From NCBI GenBank assembly GCA_045600205.1, contig JAZRXM010000033.1, forward strand, positions 1 through 64,000: 64,000 nucleotides of DNA, given 5' to 3'. Positions 1 to 6,926 of this stretch are shown here, piece after piece. Origin of the DNA: Firm-04 sp045600205 (GTDB lineage Bacteria > Bacillota > Clostridia > Oscillospirales > Ruminococcaceae). The notes beneath the pieces were generated by a model that saw nothing but the letters and a program-made list of their open reading frames with translations, had not been told where the DNA came from and did not search any database. The position numbers were made by a program, and so were the translations under genes. The stretch's first letter is position 1; each line of letters starts with the position of its first letter.

Positions 1-2
1 CT

Positions 3-341
3 TCCAGAGGCTTCCTCGTTGATAAAAACGGAAACGAGCTTCGCCCGACAAAAGTTGAAGCTCCCGAATGGCGCTCTGTTTTCCTCAAGGACTCCACGGG
101 TTATTATGCGGATCCGTTCACGTTCTATTTTGAGGCAGGCAATGTCCATACAGGCAGCCGCAAACATTTGCGCTACCGCGTGGACCCCGCCGACAATCAA
201 CTGAAAATCGAAGTCTGGCGCAAAGATCTTTGCTACGAGTTGGTGCAGGACGCCATCGAAGCAACTGCAACCGTACCGCTGACTGAGGAAGGGTTTCAGC
301 AAATGCTGGATTTCCTGCAAGAGGAGTACGACAAAAAATAA
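3..341 (+). CDS. Hypothetical protein, C-terminal part (5' end outside window)
   Basis: An open frame runs from the window edge to the TAA at 339-341 and gives 112 residues. It is rich in charged and aromatic residues (for example FTFYFEAGNVHTGSR and VWRKDLCYELVQD), with no transmembrane segment and no motif I recognise. Codon use matches the neighbouring genes and the frame is uninterrupted, so it looks like the tail of a real cytosolic gene. The start lies upstream of the window. Function unknown. Confidence 0.6.
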   Translation, partial: SRGFLVDKNGNELRPTKVEAPEWRSVFLKDSTGYYADPFTFYFEAGNVHTGSRKHLRYRVDPADNQLKIEVWRKDLCYELVQDAIEATATVPLTEEGFQQMLDFLQEEYDKK

Positions 342-379
342 CCGAAACAGCATGATTTTCATATCCACCGAAAAAATGC

Positions 380-408
380 TTGCATTTCCCGCAACGGTGT
401 GCTATAAT
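380..408 (+). promoter_or_regulatory. Sigma-A promoter for the 474-1112 lipoprotein gene
   Basis: TTGCAT at 380-385 and TATAAT at 403-408 are separated by 17 bp and lie about 65 bp before the start codon. Confidence 0.75.
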
Positions 409-473
409 AATATAGATTGAGCGGGCAATGCCGCGCAATACCGAAAACCAAATTCCGTCAGGAGGATTTCAAA

Positions 474-1112
474 ATGATACATTTTCGCAAATCCGCAGCG
501 TTTCTGCTTTCCGCAGGTATGCTGCTTTCCGCAGTCACATTCTGCGGTTGTAATAAAAAGGACGAATCTTCTTATGGTGAGCCGACCTACGCGCCGGTAG
601 TCCCCGCAAACCCCATCGGCGAGGATGTTGCAGGTACCAAGACCGAAGGCAAAGCCGGCGACACGCTGGATTATGACGGCAAGGTCACCGCAACACTCAG
701 CAAGGTCATTGAACTGGATGCAAAGTCCGGTACAGGCGGAAAGATCATGATCGCTGAAATGACCATTTCCAACAAGAGCGACAAGGCGATCGACTGCTCT
801 ACCGCAACACATTTTGGTCTGATTTCCGACGATTCCGAGGAAAGCCTCAGCGATGTGGTCGATATCAGTGCTGCAATTTTCGCTCGTCAGTACTATACTG
901 CACTGAACAGCGATATGGTTGCACTCAACCAGCAGGTCGCAGCAGGTGAAACCATCAATGGTTATGTTACATTCAAGGCACCCGCTAATTATAAGGAATT
1001 GAAGCTGGTTTATACGCCTTATAAGTATTACAGCAACGATAAGGTGCTTTTCGATATCACTCCTGATCTGGTTTCGCACTATGTCCAGAGCATTACACCT
1101 GCCACCGAATAA
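474..1112 (+). CDS. Lipoprotein with DUF4352/DUF5067-like immunoglobulin-type domain
   Basis: This 212-residue protein starts at ATG 474, 7 nt after AGGAGG; the longer open frame upstream has no ribosome site. A signal peptide ends in a lipobox (TFCGC), followed by KKDESS, so it should be lipid-anchored on the outer face of the membrane. The rest (residues 40-210) resembles DUF4352/DUF5067-type beta-sandwich domains: a stretch like KIMIAEMTISNKSDKAID followed by a hydrophobic strand pattern and a GYVTFKAP-type strand. It is a single gene between its own promoter and terminator. The domain assignment is from pattern only, and the function is unknown. Confidence 0.7.
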   Translation: MIHFRKSAAFLLSAGMLLSAVTFCGCNKKDESSYGEPTYAPVVPANPIGEDVAGTKTEGKAGDTLDYDGKVTATLSKVIELDAKSGTGGKIMIAEMTISNKSDKAIDCSTATHFGLISDDSEESLSDVVDISAAIFARQYYTALNSDMVALNQQVAAGETINGYVTFKAPANYKELKLVYTPYKYYSNDKVLFDITPDLVSHYVQSITPATE

Positions 1113-1127
1113 TTTTTTCACAAAACC

Positions 1128-1165
1128 GCACCGCCCTCTGAGCAATCAGGGGACGGTGCTTTTTT
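1128..1165 (+). terminator. Intrinsic terminator after the lipoprotein gene
   Basis: GCACCG pairs with CGGTGC and the inner CTCTGA with TCAGGG (one mismatch, one wobble), followed by a run of six T. Confidence 0.8.
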
Positions 1166-1255
1166 ATGCATATTTTTCATTTTTCGGGGTACAACAGAAT
1201 TAAGGCAATACCGCACAAAGTTGGCAGGCTGCCCGAAAATAAGCGGAGGTTTTCT

Positions 1256-1936
1256 ATGATCGTCAGTTTTTTGCGTGCTTTGATCCTGTATCCCGTGGTA
1301 ATTTTTGCCGTGCGTCTGATGGGGAAACGGCAAATCGGCGAATTGCAGCCGACAGAACTCGTCGTGACCATTCTGATTTCCAACATTGCAACGCTCCCGC
1401 TGGAAAATCAGGAATTGCCCCTGCTTCACGGACTGATTACCGTCCTGTCGCTGGTCTGCTTTGAGGTGCTGATGTCCTTCTGGACGCTCCGTTCACGTAA
1501 AATGCGCCGTCTGGTATCGGGCAAGCCGCAAATCATCATCCGCGATGGAAAAATTCTCCAGTCCGCCATGGCAGAACTGCGGCTCTCTCTGGAAGATCTG
1601 ATGACCGCACTGCGCGGCAATCAGATTTTTGACGTATCACAGGTGCAATTCGCAATTGTTGAAACCAACGGTTCCGTTTCGGTCTTTCCCAAACAGGCAT
1701 ATCAGCCTGTCACCTGCGGAGATCTGCAAATCAGCGGAAGTACAGGCAATCCGCCTGAAATCCTGATTGCTGACGGCTGTATCAGCCGTGAAGGAATGCG
1801 GGCTGCGGGCTATCCGCGGGAAAAACTGAAGAATCTGCTGAAAAAGAAGCAACTGAAGCCATCGGATGTATTCCTGCTGACTGTCAGCGAAAACGGCACT
1901 GAGCAACTGATCCGAAAGGAGCGTGCCCGCGCATGA
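1256..1936 (+). CDS. DUF421 (YetF-like) membrane protein
   Basis: The 226-residue protein starts at ATG 1256 behind GCGGAGG. Residues 1-80 carry three hydrophobic helices with the family signature RLMGKRQIGELQPTELVVTI, and residues 85-226 form the cytosolic alpha/beta part (IIIRDGKI, LRGNQIFDVSQVQFAIVETNGSVSVFP). Both are typical of the YetF/DUF421 family, some members of which are linked to spores in Bacillus. Their biochemical role is not settled. It overlaps the next gene by 4 nt (ATGA), so the two are translationally coupled; the same pairing of DUF421 with DUF4363 is common in Bacillota. Confidence 0.9.
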   Translation: MIVSFLRALILYPVVIFAVRLMGKRQIGELQPTELVVTILISNIATLPLENQELPLLHGLITVLSLVCFEVLMSFWTLRSRKMRRLVSGKPQIIIRDGKILQSAMAELRLSLEDLMTALRGNQIFDVSQVQFAIVETNGSVSVFPKQAYQPVTCGDLQISGSTGNPPEILIADGCISREGMRAAGYPREKLKNLLKKKQLKPSDVFLLTVSENGTEQLIRKERARA

Positions 1937-2307
1937 AACAACCGAGAGTCGTGATTGCATCGTGTCTGCTTGCCGGCATCATCGGACTTTCTGTCTGGTC
2001 AGGTCTGTGCATTCGGAATGAGTGCAGGCTGCTGTCAGGACAGATTTCCCGCATTGCCGTACTGGTTTCCGAGGAAGCACCTGATGAAATTGTCGTATCT
2101 GCGATGGATGAGATGGCAGCATACTGGAAAACCGTCCGTATCAGGCTGATGCTGTTTCTGCCAAGCAACGAGCTGGAACCGCTGGACAGTTCTGTTGCCA
2201 AGCTCCTGCCGATGTACCAGGCGGATTGCGATGAACTGACCGCAGAACTTTCTTCCCTCGGAGCGGCTTTTTCACGCCTGCGCCGTGAAGAATTCATGGT
2301 GCTGTAA
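1933..2307 (+). CDS. DUF4363 family membrane-anchored protein
   Basis: This 124-residue protein has one N-terminal membrane helix (residues 6-23, VVIASCLLAGIIGLSVWSG) and a helical extracytoplasmic part. The pattern AAYWKTVRIRLMLFLPSNELEPLDSSVAKL matches the DUF4363 family (W of the YWK stretch and a helix carrying H/N-E-L-x-x-L-D). It overlaps the upstream DUF421 gene by 4 nt, so they are one operon and probably act together at the membrane. No enzyme motif is visible. Confidence 0.85.
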   Translation: MKQPRVVIASCLLAGIIGLSVWSGLCIRNECRLLSGQISRIAVLVSEEAPDEIVVSAMDEMAAYWKTVRIRLMLFLPSNELEPLDSSVAKLLPMYQADCDELTAELSSLGAAFSRLRREEFMVL

Positions 2308-2314
2308 AAAAATA

Positions 2315-2348
2315 AAAGCAGCCGCTTCCTTTCGGAAACAGCTGCTTT
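2315..2348. terminator. Bidirectional terminator between the DUF4363 gene and rpsT
   Basis: AAAGCAGC at 2315-2322 pairs with GCTGCTTT at 2341-2348, with an inner CTTCC/GGAAA stem. Flanking A and T runs allow it to serve the convergent DUF4363 gene and rpsT. Confidence 0.75.
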
Positions 2349-2362
2349 GAATGGGTGTGAAA

Positions 2363-2632
2363 TTAAGCGTTCAGAAGCTTCATCAGCTGGGACTTCTTAC
2401 GAGCCGCGCAGTTCTTGTGAAGCAGACCCTTTGCACAAGCCTGGTCAACACGCTTGATTGCATAACGGACAACAGCAGTCTTATCCTTGCCGCCAACCAT
2501 GTTTGCCTTCTTGATTGCGGTTTTCAGAGCAGTACGGGTTGCACGGTTACGAGCAGCACGCAGTGCGTTGATCTTATCTCTTTTCTCAGGGGTCGGACGC
2601 TTCTTCGGTGCGTTTACACTTGCATTTGCCAT
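2363..2632 (-). CDS. rpsT: 30S ribosomal protein S20
   Basis: An 89-residue, very basic, all-helical protein beginning MANASVNAPKKRPTPEKRD and continuing NRATRTALKTAIKKA and GLLHKNCAARKKSQLMKLL, the standard S20 pattern at full length. It binds 16S rRNA early in assembly of the small subunit. It is transcribed alone from the promoter at 2776-2804 through a leader of about 135 nt. The divergent rpsT/gpr pairing is common in endospore-forming Bacillota. Confidence 0.97.
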   Translation of the reverse strand: MANASVNAPKKRPTPEKRDKINALRAARNRATRTALKTAIKKANMVGGKDKTAVVRYAIKRVDQACAKGLLHKNCAARKKSQLMKLLNA

Positions 2633-2775
2633 TTTGGGTTACTCCTTTTTCTCGAATGTTCATAAAATCGAATCAGTTGGGAAAAGCAGCGTTCGGATAT
2701 GCAAAACGGTTATGGCGGGACCTTTTTGCAAAGCGGGTGGGGACCGCAGTGTTCCATGCTGCAAAACCAAATACT

Positions 2776-2804
2776 ATTCTACCATTTTCCGCCGAAAAAA
2801 GCAA
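2776..2804 (-). promoter_or_regulatory. Sigma-A promoter for rpsT
   Basis: On the minus strand, TTGCTT (plus 2799-2804) and TAGAAT (plus 2776-2781) have a 17-bp spacer. This implies a 5' leader of about 135 nt before rpsT. Confidence 0.65.
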
Positions 2805-2880
2805 GCATTCAGAGAGAAATTTTTTGGCGGATTTCGAGATTTCTTTTTGCTATTTTGCACAATGAAAGGGGCGATTTTCC

Positions 2881-3753
2881 ATGCAGGAACATATGAGCCG
2901 TACCGACTTGGCTTTGGAACAGGCTGGCACCCTTTGTGATATGGAGGGCATTGCCATGCTGGAGCGCGGAAAAGCATTCCGCATTACGGAAATCACGATT
3001 GACTCCAATGAGCACGGTGCAAAAATCGGGCGCGGCAAGGGCAGATACCTGACATTGGAAGCGGAGCAGCTCAGTCATTTTTCCGCCGACTACCGCGAAC
3101 AGACAGAGGAGCTTGCTGCGGAGCTCCGCAGTTTTCTGCCGTCAGGGGAAATACTGGCAGTCGGGCTGGGCAACAGCGATATCACCCCCGATGCACTCGG
3201 GCCTGCCACTGCCGCAAAGATCCTTGCAACGCGGCATTTGCGCACAGAGCTTGCCGCAGATAACGCAGACACGAGATTTTTACGAAATCTGCGTCCTGTG
3301 AGTGTCCTTGCGAACGGCGTTCTCGGACAAACAGGCATCGAAACAGCGGAACTCATAGCGGCTCTGCGTGATACCGTGCATCCGCAGGCAATCATTGCCA
3401 TTGACGCCCTTGCCTGCTCGGATCTGCACCGCCTTGGCACGACCATTCAGATCTCGGATGCGGGCATTTCTCCGGGCAGCGGCGTACAAAACAGCCGCAA
3501 AGAACTCAGCGCGCGCACGCTCGGCATCCCCGTGATCGCAGTCGGCGTACCCATGGTCGTGGATATGCACACAATTGCGTCACATTACGCAGGGCAAGCA
3601 ATCAACAGACAGCAAAACACCCTGCCCAATATGATGGTGACCCCGCGCGATATCGACAAATTGCTTTCCCGTGCATCGGACTTGCTGGCAGCAGCTCTGA
3701 ATCTGGCACTGCACCCGCAGCTCACCTTCGCAGACATTGAGGCGCTTGCCTGA
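2881..3753 (+). CDS. gpr: GPR spore endopeptidase
   Basis: The 290-residue protein starts at ATG 2881 after AAAGGGG. GPR is the aspartate-type protease that degrades small acid-soluble spore proteins during germination; it is made in the forespore as a zymogen. Family marks seen: the propeptide-to-mature border around MSRTDLALE, the GLGNSDITPDALGP loop, and AIDALACSDLHRLGTTIQISDAGISPGSGVQNSR, which lie around the conserved acidic active site. The length is slightly shorter than the Bacillus enzyme but all blocks are present. It is direct evidence that this lineage can, or recently could, form endospores. Confidence 0.95.
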   Translation: MQEHMSRTDLALEQAGTLCDMEGIAMLERGKAFRITEITIDSNEHGAKIGRGKGRYLTLEAEQLSHFSADYREQTEELAAELRSFLPSGEILAVGLGNSDITPDALGPATAAKILATRHLRTELAADNADTRFLRNLRPVSVLANGVLGQTGIETAELIAALRDTVHPQAIIAIDALACSDLHRLGTTIQISDAGISPGSGVQNSRKELSARTLGIPVIAVGVPMVVDMHTIASHYAGQAINRQQNTLPNMMVTPRDIDKLLSRASDLLAAALNLALHPQLTFADIEALA

Positions 3754-3762
3754 AATTTCCTG

Positions 3763-3790
3763 CGCATTTCCAAAAATCCTGCATATACTA
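3763..3790 (+). promoter_or_regulatory. Possible sporulation-sigma promoter downstream of gpr
   Basis: GCATTT at 3763-3768 and CATATACTA at 3782-3790, about 14-16 bp apart, resemble sigma-E or sigma-G elements (-35 GCATA/T; -10 CATACA-T or CATACTA, one mismatch). No sigma-A hexamers are seen here. This is pattern matching only; it could be chance. Confidence 0.3.
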
Positions 3791-3796
3791 TCAGCA

Positions 3797-3940
3797 AGCG
3801 GCAAACATCGCTCCAAACCGACGCGGGAGTGGCATCCTCAACAGGCGTGCCCTAAGAACAGCTCCCTGCTGCGGGAGCTGTGCGTTTCGCTTTGAGATAG
3901 CGGCGGATGGGAAACAGAATCCCGTCCGCCGTCAGTTTTT
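3797..3940 (+). ncRNA. Candidate structured small RNA between gpr and the M23 gene
   Basis: This stretch has no credible coding frame but folds well. A perfect 9-bp hairpin lies at 3858-3881 (ACAGCTCCC / GGGAGCTGT), and a 12-bp hairpin with one wobble at 3901-3931 (loop AACAGAA). T5 at 3936-3940 gives a terminator-like end. With the candidate sporulation promoter just upstream it could be a forespore or mother-cell RNA. CsfG is the known conserved sporulation RNA of endospore formers, but I could not confirm similarity. It may instead be the leader of the M23 gene. Confidence 0.3.
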
Positions 3941-4039
3941 CCGATATCATCTGAATAAATCGGCGGCGAGCGGCAACAATAAAGACGAAAGCCGACTCGG
4001 TTTTCCGCCACATCATCGAACACGAGAAAGGGAAATACT

Positions 4040-4774
4040 ATGGATCAGAAACACTCATCCGCCATGAATGGCAAGGGCTTTTATACGGCGTTGACACTAT
4101 GCGTTGCAATGGTAGGAGCTGCGTGCTTTTACGCATACAATCATCTGAGTACGCCAAGCCGCAGTCCGCTGCCCGAAAGCAGCTATACGCAGGCAGTCAC
4201 CACTGCTCCCGTCAGCAAAACACATACCACGACCACCGCAGTCCAGCAGACCAAGCCTGCACCCGTCACAACCAAAGAAGTGCAGGAGGCTGCTGCGATT
4301 CTCAGGCGCACCACCACAGAAGCGGTCACCGCACCGCCTGCCCCCGCTATGACCAAAGCCCCCGTTGAAAAGCCGATCATCCCCGCAGACGGCGATGTAT
4401 TACAGCCGTTCAGCGGCGGAGAACTGGTCAAATCTCCGACCACAGGTGTCTGGCAGACTCATAACGGTATGGACATCGGCGCACCGCTCGGCACAGAGGT
4501 GCTTTGTGCAGCTGACGGCACCATTTCCGCCATTGACCATGATGCGCTCTGGGGCGTGCGGGTTTCCGTACTGCACCCCGACGGCACCGTGACACGTTAC
4601 AGCAATCTCAACGAGAATCTGAACGTGTTTGCAGGACAAAATCTGGAACGCGGCACCGTCATCGGTACGATTGGCGAAACCGCCGATGCCGAAAGCACCA
4701 TGGATCCGCATCTGCACTTTGAGGTGCTGCAAAACGGAAAATTCTGCGATCCCGCTGCATTTTTTGCCGAATAA
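4040..4774 (+). CDS. M23-family (LytM/SpoIIQ-like) membrane-anchored protein
   Basis: The 244-residue protein starts at ATG 4040 behind AAAGGGA. One membrane helix (residues 12-32) is followed by a Thr/Pro/Ala-rich spacer (45-115) and a C-terminal M23 domain (125-244). The zinc-ligand motifs are complete: H141-N-G-M-D145 and H224-L-H226. The usual catalytic His in the Y-x-H-L motif is Asn189 (RYSNL), so hydrolysis may be weak or lost. Size, topology and position near gpr recall SpoIIQ, the forespore membrane protein that binds SpoIIIAH during engulfment. It could equally be a general cell-wall endopeptidase. Confidence 0.75.
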   Translation: MDQKHSSAMNGKGFYTALTLCVAMVGAACFYAYNHLSTPSRSPLPESSYTQAVTTAPVSKTHTTTTAVQQTKPAPVTTKEVQEAAAILRRTTTEAVTAPPAPAMTKAPVEKPIIPADGDVLQPFSGGELVKSPTTGVWQTHNGMDIGAPLGTEVLCAADGTISAIDHDALWGVRVSVLHPDGTVTRYSNLNENLNVFAGQNLERGTVIGTIGETADAESTMDPHLHFEVLQNGKFCDPAAFFAE

Positions 4775-4779
4775 CGTAC

Positions 4780-4831
4780 ACTCCGACGGAGCAATCATGT
4801 GCAAAGCCGCATGATTATTCGTCGGAGTTTT
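4780..4831. terminator. Convergent terminator overlapping the 3' end of the minus-strand gene
   Basis: ACTCCGACG (from 4780) pairs with CGTCGGAGT near 4819-4828, with an inner AATCATG/CATGATT stem, followed by TTTT on the plus strand. The distal arm lies inside the last codons and stop (TTA at 4815-4817) of the lipoprotein gene on the other strand. Confidence 0.65.
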
Positions 4832-5432
4832 CGCTCTCCTGAGATTCATGGGCATTGTCGTAGAGATACATCTTATCATCAAAGCAGAGAAGATACCAAC
4901 TGATGCTCGTATCTTCACTCATTTTGCTTCCCGTCATGGATTCTGTCACCGTAATGCCGTAGCAGGCGGTCAGATCAATGTCTTCGTCAAAATGTTTTTT
5001 CAGCACCTGCTCCATATCCGTGCGGGAACTTTCGGTCAGGTCATACAGATTGTCGATGCTCAGCTTAACCTTGTAGTCATCGCCGTATCGCTCACTGAAA
5101 TAGGCATCATCCTCTTTGATAAAAGCGTCATAGTCCGAAACAACACTGCTGTCCGATGCCTGCTCTGCATTGTATGCATCGATCCATTTTTTCTCCGCTT
5201 CCTTGTAGAAATCAGGATAAGGAGCCATGCACTGTTCAAAACTACCCGCGTGCATTCCGAGGTAATAATCCTTCAACAGTGCTTCCGCATCCTTTACCAC
5301 CTGCTGATATCGTTGCTCTACTTTCACGGCTTTGAATGACACAAAACCGTTCCCTTCTTTTTCGCAGCCCGTTATCATAGCGAAAGTGACAGCCAGCACC
5401 ACAAAGCGGCGAATGATCTGCCCTTTTTTCAT
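4815..5432 (-). CDS. Small lipoprotein, function unknown
   Basis: This 205-residue protein has a signal peptide (KKGQIIRRFVVLAVTFAM) and a lipobox ITGC, so it is predicted to be anchored outside the membrane. The mature part is acidic and helical (VEQRYQQVVKDAEALLKDYYLGMH, FIKEDDAYFSERYGDDYKVKL), with a C-terminal beta-rich piece that tracks with NTF2-like or DUF5105-type lipoproteins of Bacillota. That is a guess from pattern. It ends in an acidic tail (ESQESENSDE). The start is supported by GAAAGGA 8 nt upstream and a good promoter. Confidence 0.75.
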   Translation of the reverse strand: MKKGQIIRRFVVLAVTFAMITGCEKEGNGFVSFKAVKVEQRYQQVVKDAEALLKDYYLGMHAGSFEQCMAPYPDFYKEAEKKWIDAYNAEQASDSSVVSDYDAFIKEDDAYFSERYGDDYKVKLSIDNLYDLTESSRTDMEQVLKKHFDEDIDLTACYGITVTESMTGSKMSEDTSISWYLLCFDDKMYLYDNAHESQESENSDE

Positions 5433-5471
5433 ACATCATCCATCCTTTCACATATTCTTCATGGAATTTTT

Positions 5472-5500
5472 AGTATATCATAATTTTTCCCCGCCGTCAA
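5472..5500 (-). promoter_or_regulatory. Sigma-A promoter for the 4815-5432 lipoprotein gene
   Basis: On the minus strand, TTGACG (plus 5495-5500) and TATACT (plus 5472-5477) have a 17-bp spacer. It lies back-to-back with the plus-strand promoter at 5504. Confidence 0.75.
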
Positions 5501-5503
5501 TCG

Positions 5504-5533
5504 TTGACAAGTGCTTTTTTTCTGTGGTATAAT
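5504..5533 (+). promoter_or_regulatory. Sigma-A promoter for the 5584-6870 gene
   Basis: TTGACA at 5504-5509 and TATAAT at 5528-5533 with an 18-bp spacer. Its -35 is the mirror image of the minus-strand -35 three bases away (GTCAA TCG TTGAC). Confidence 0.8.
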
Positions 5534-5583
5534 AGAGGTTACTGAGCTTTTGGACAAGCATCAAAAAAGGAGAAAAGATACCT

Positions 5584-6870
5584 ATGGAAGAACAGAAAAA
5601 AACACACGGCGCAGGCTACCGCGTTTTTCACACGATTTTGTGCGTGATCGCGGCAATTTACCTGCTGTTCGGCATTACCGTTTCCACAGCAGCGCGGCAT
5701 TGGCTGAAAACAGACAAACTCGAAAATGCCATCGCAGCTGCCGACATCGGCAATTACAAGATCCCGTTCACGGGCAAGACCGTTGCGGAAAAGATCCGTG
5801 CGGAGTACATCACCGATGAGGAAATTCTGACAGAAGATGTTGCCAGTGCCATCAACAGTATTGGCGTGACGAATTATGCCGCCGAGAAAATCGGGCTGTA
5901 TTTCGATATGCTGCGCGGCGATACCGACAAGATCGTGCGGATTTCCCCCGAGGAGATCCCGCCGATGTTGGAAAAGAACCGCGTACAGGTACGCAAAACC
6001 AGCGATATGATCATCGAGGATTCCGATCTGGAACAGCTGGAAAGCGAGCTGAAAGGTCCGTTCGATACCGTCAACAAAGTCCTCGATACCTGCTACGGTT
6101 CTCCTGCACTCCGCTTCTGTGCAAGATTCCGCGTCAGCATCTGGCGTACCATCGTTGATCTCGTACTGCTTGCACTGCTGCTCTGGCGTTGGACCTCCGT
6201 TTGCGCCAAGAGCGGAAAACCACGCAGCAGAGGCGTCAAGGGTATGGGCATCACCATGATCGTTGTATCGGTGCTGCCGTTTGTGGTCTGCATGATCTCG
6301 CTGGTTGCAGGACTGTTTGCCAAGGACGGTGCGCAGGCAAATGCCGAGCTGATGAAGCAGATTCGCGCTCCGTTTACCATTTGTACGCTTTCGGCCCTTG
6401 CTGTCGGCATCATACTGATCCTGCTTTCGAAAGCACCCGCAAAACTTGCCGCCAGACCCAAGAAAGTTCGTCCCGAAAAGGCGGAAAAGCCGCTTGATCG
6501 TACTGCGGAAATGCCTGCTGTCCGTCTGCCGGAACCTGCACCCGCGCCTGTACCTACATCTGCTCCCGCAACAGAAAGCTTCTGCATCCGCTGCGGAAAA
6601 AGCATCAAAGAAGGCGCAAAATTCTGCATCTACTGCGGCGCACCACAGAATGATGCTCCCATTGCACCCGAAGAACCGACGGAAAATGCAGAGATTCCCG
6701 CAGAGGCACCGATCGCTGACGTTCCCGAAACCATTGAAAATATACCTGTTTCCGAGGCGGAAGCTCCTGCACCTGCTTCCACCGTTGCCCCCAAAACCGC
6801 AGCAGATGAGGCTGCAGAACATGTCGATCAGATCCTCCAGAAAATTCTCAAGGAGAAAAACGGCGACTGA
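5584..6870 (+). CDS. Zinc-ribbon membrane protein, function unknown
   Basis: This 428-residue protein has one N-terminal membrane helix (about residues 15-37), an extracytoplasmic helical region of about 150 residues (EKIRAEYITDEEILTEDVAS, ISPEEIPPMLEKN), and three further hydrophobic helices (about 180-280). A long Ala/Pro/Glu-rich cytosolic tail contains one zinc ribbon (CIRCGKSIKEGAKFCIYCG, near 335-355). The C-terminal helix AAEHVDQILQKILKEKNGD is amphipathic. I know no family for it. It shares the C-x-x-C-G ribbon style with the TM2 genes at 46-48 kb. It is the first gene of a run with the D,D-carboxypeptidase and ispH-rpsA. Confidence 0.75.
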   Translation: MEEQKKTHGAGYRVFHTILCVIAAIYLLFGITVSTAARHWLKTDKLENAIAAADIGNYKIPFTGKTVAEKIRAEYITDEEILTEDVASAINSIGVTNYAAEKIGLYFDMLRGDTDKIVRISPEEIPPMLEKNRVQVRKTSDMIIEDSDLEQLESELKGPFDTVNKVLDTCYGSPALRFCARFRVSIWRTIVDLVLLALLLWRWTSVCAKSGKPRSRGVKGMGITMIVVSVLPFVVCMISLVAGLFAKDGAQANAELMKQIRAPFTICTLSALAVGIILILLSKAPAKLAARPKKVRPEKAEKPLDRTAEMPAVRLPEPAPAPVPTSAPATESFCIRCGKSIKEGAKFCIYCGAPQNDAPIAPEEPTENAEIPAEAPIADVPETIENIPVSEAEAPAPASTVAPKTAADEAAEHVDQILQKILKEKNGD

Positions 6871-6926
6871 TTCCTGAATATCCCCGCGTCCGGCTCATTT
6901 GCGGCGCAGAAAGGCTGAGTGTTTCC

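Noticed and set aside
402..1145. Long minus-strand frame opposite the lipoprotein gene
   Set aside because: It is a shadow: Cys/Ile-rich low-quality sequence, no ribosome site, while the plus strand has a lipobox, promoter and terminator.
5539..6822. 427-residue minus-strand frame opposite the zinc-ribbon membrane protein
   Set aside because: Composition (Gly/Cys/Arg/His-rich) and lack of start signals mark it as antisense to a real gene with matching codon use.
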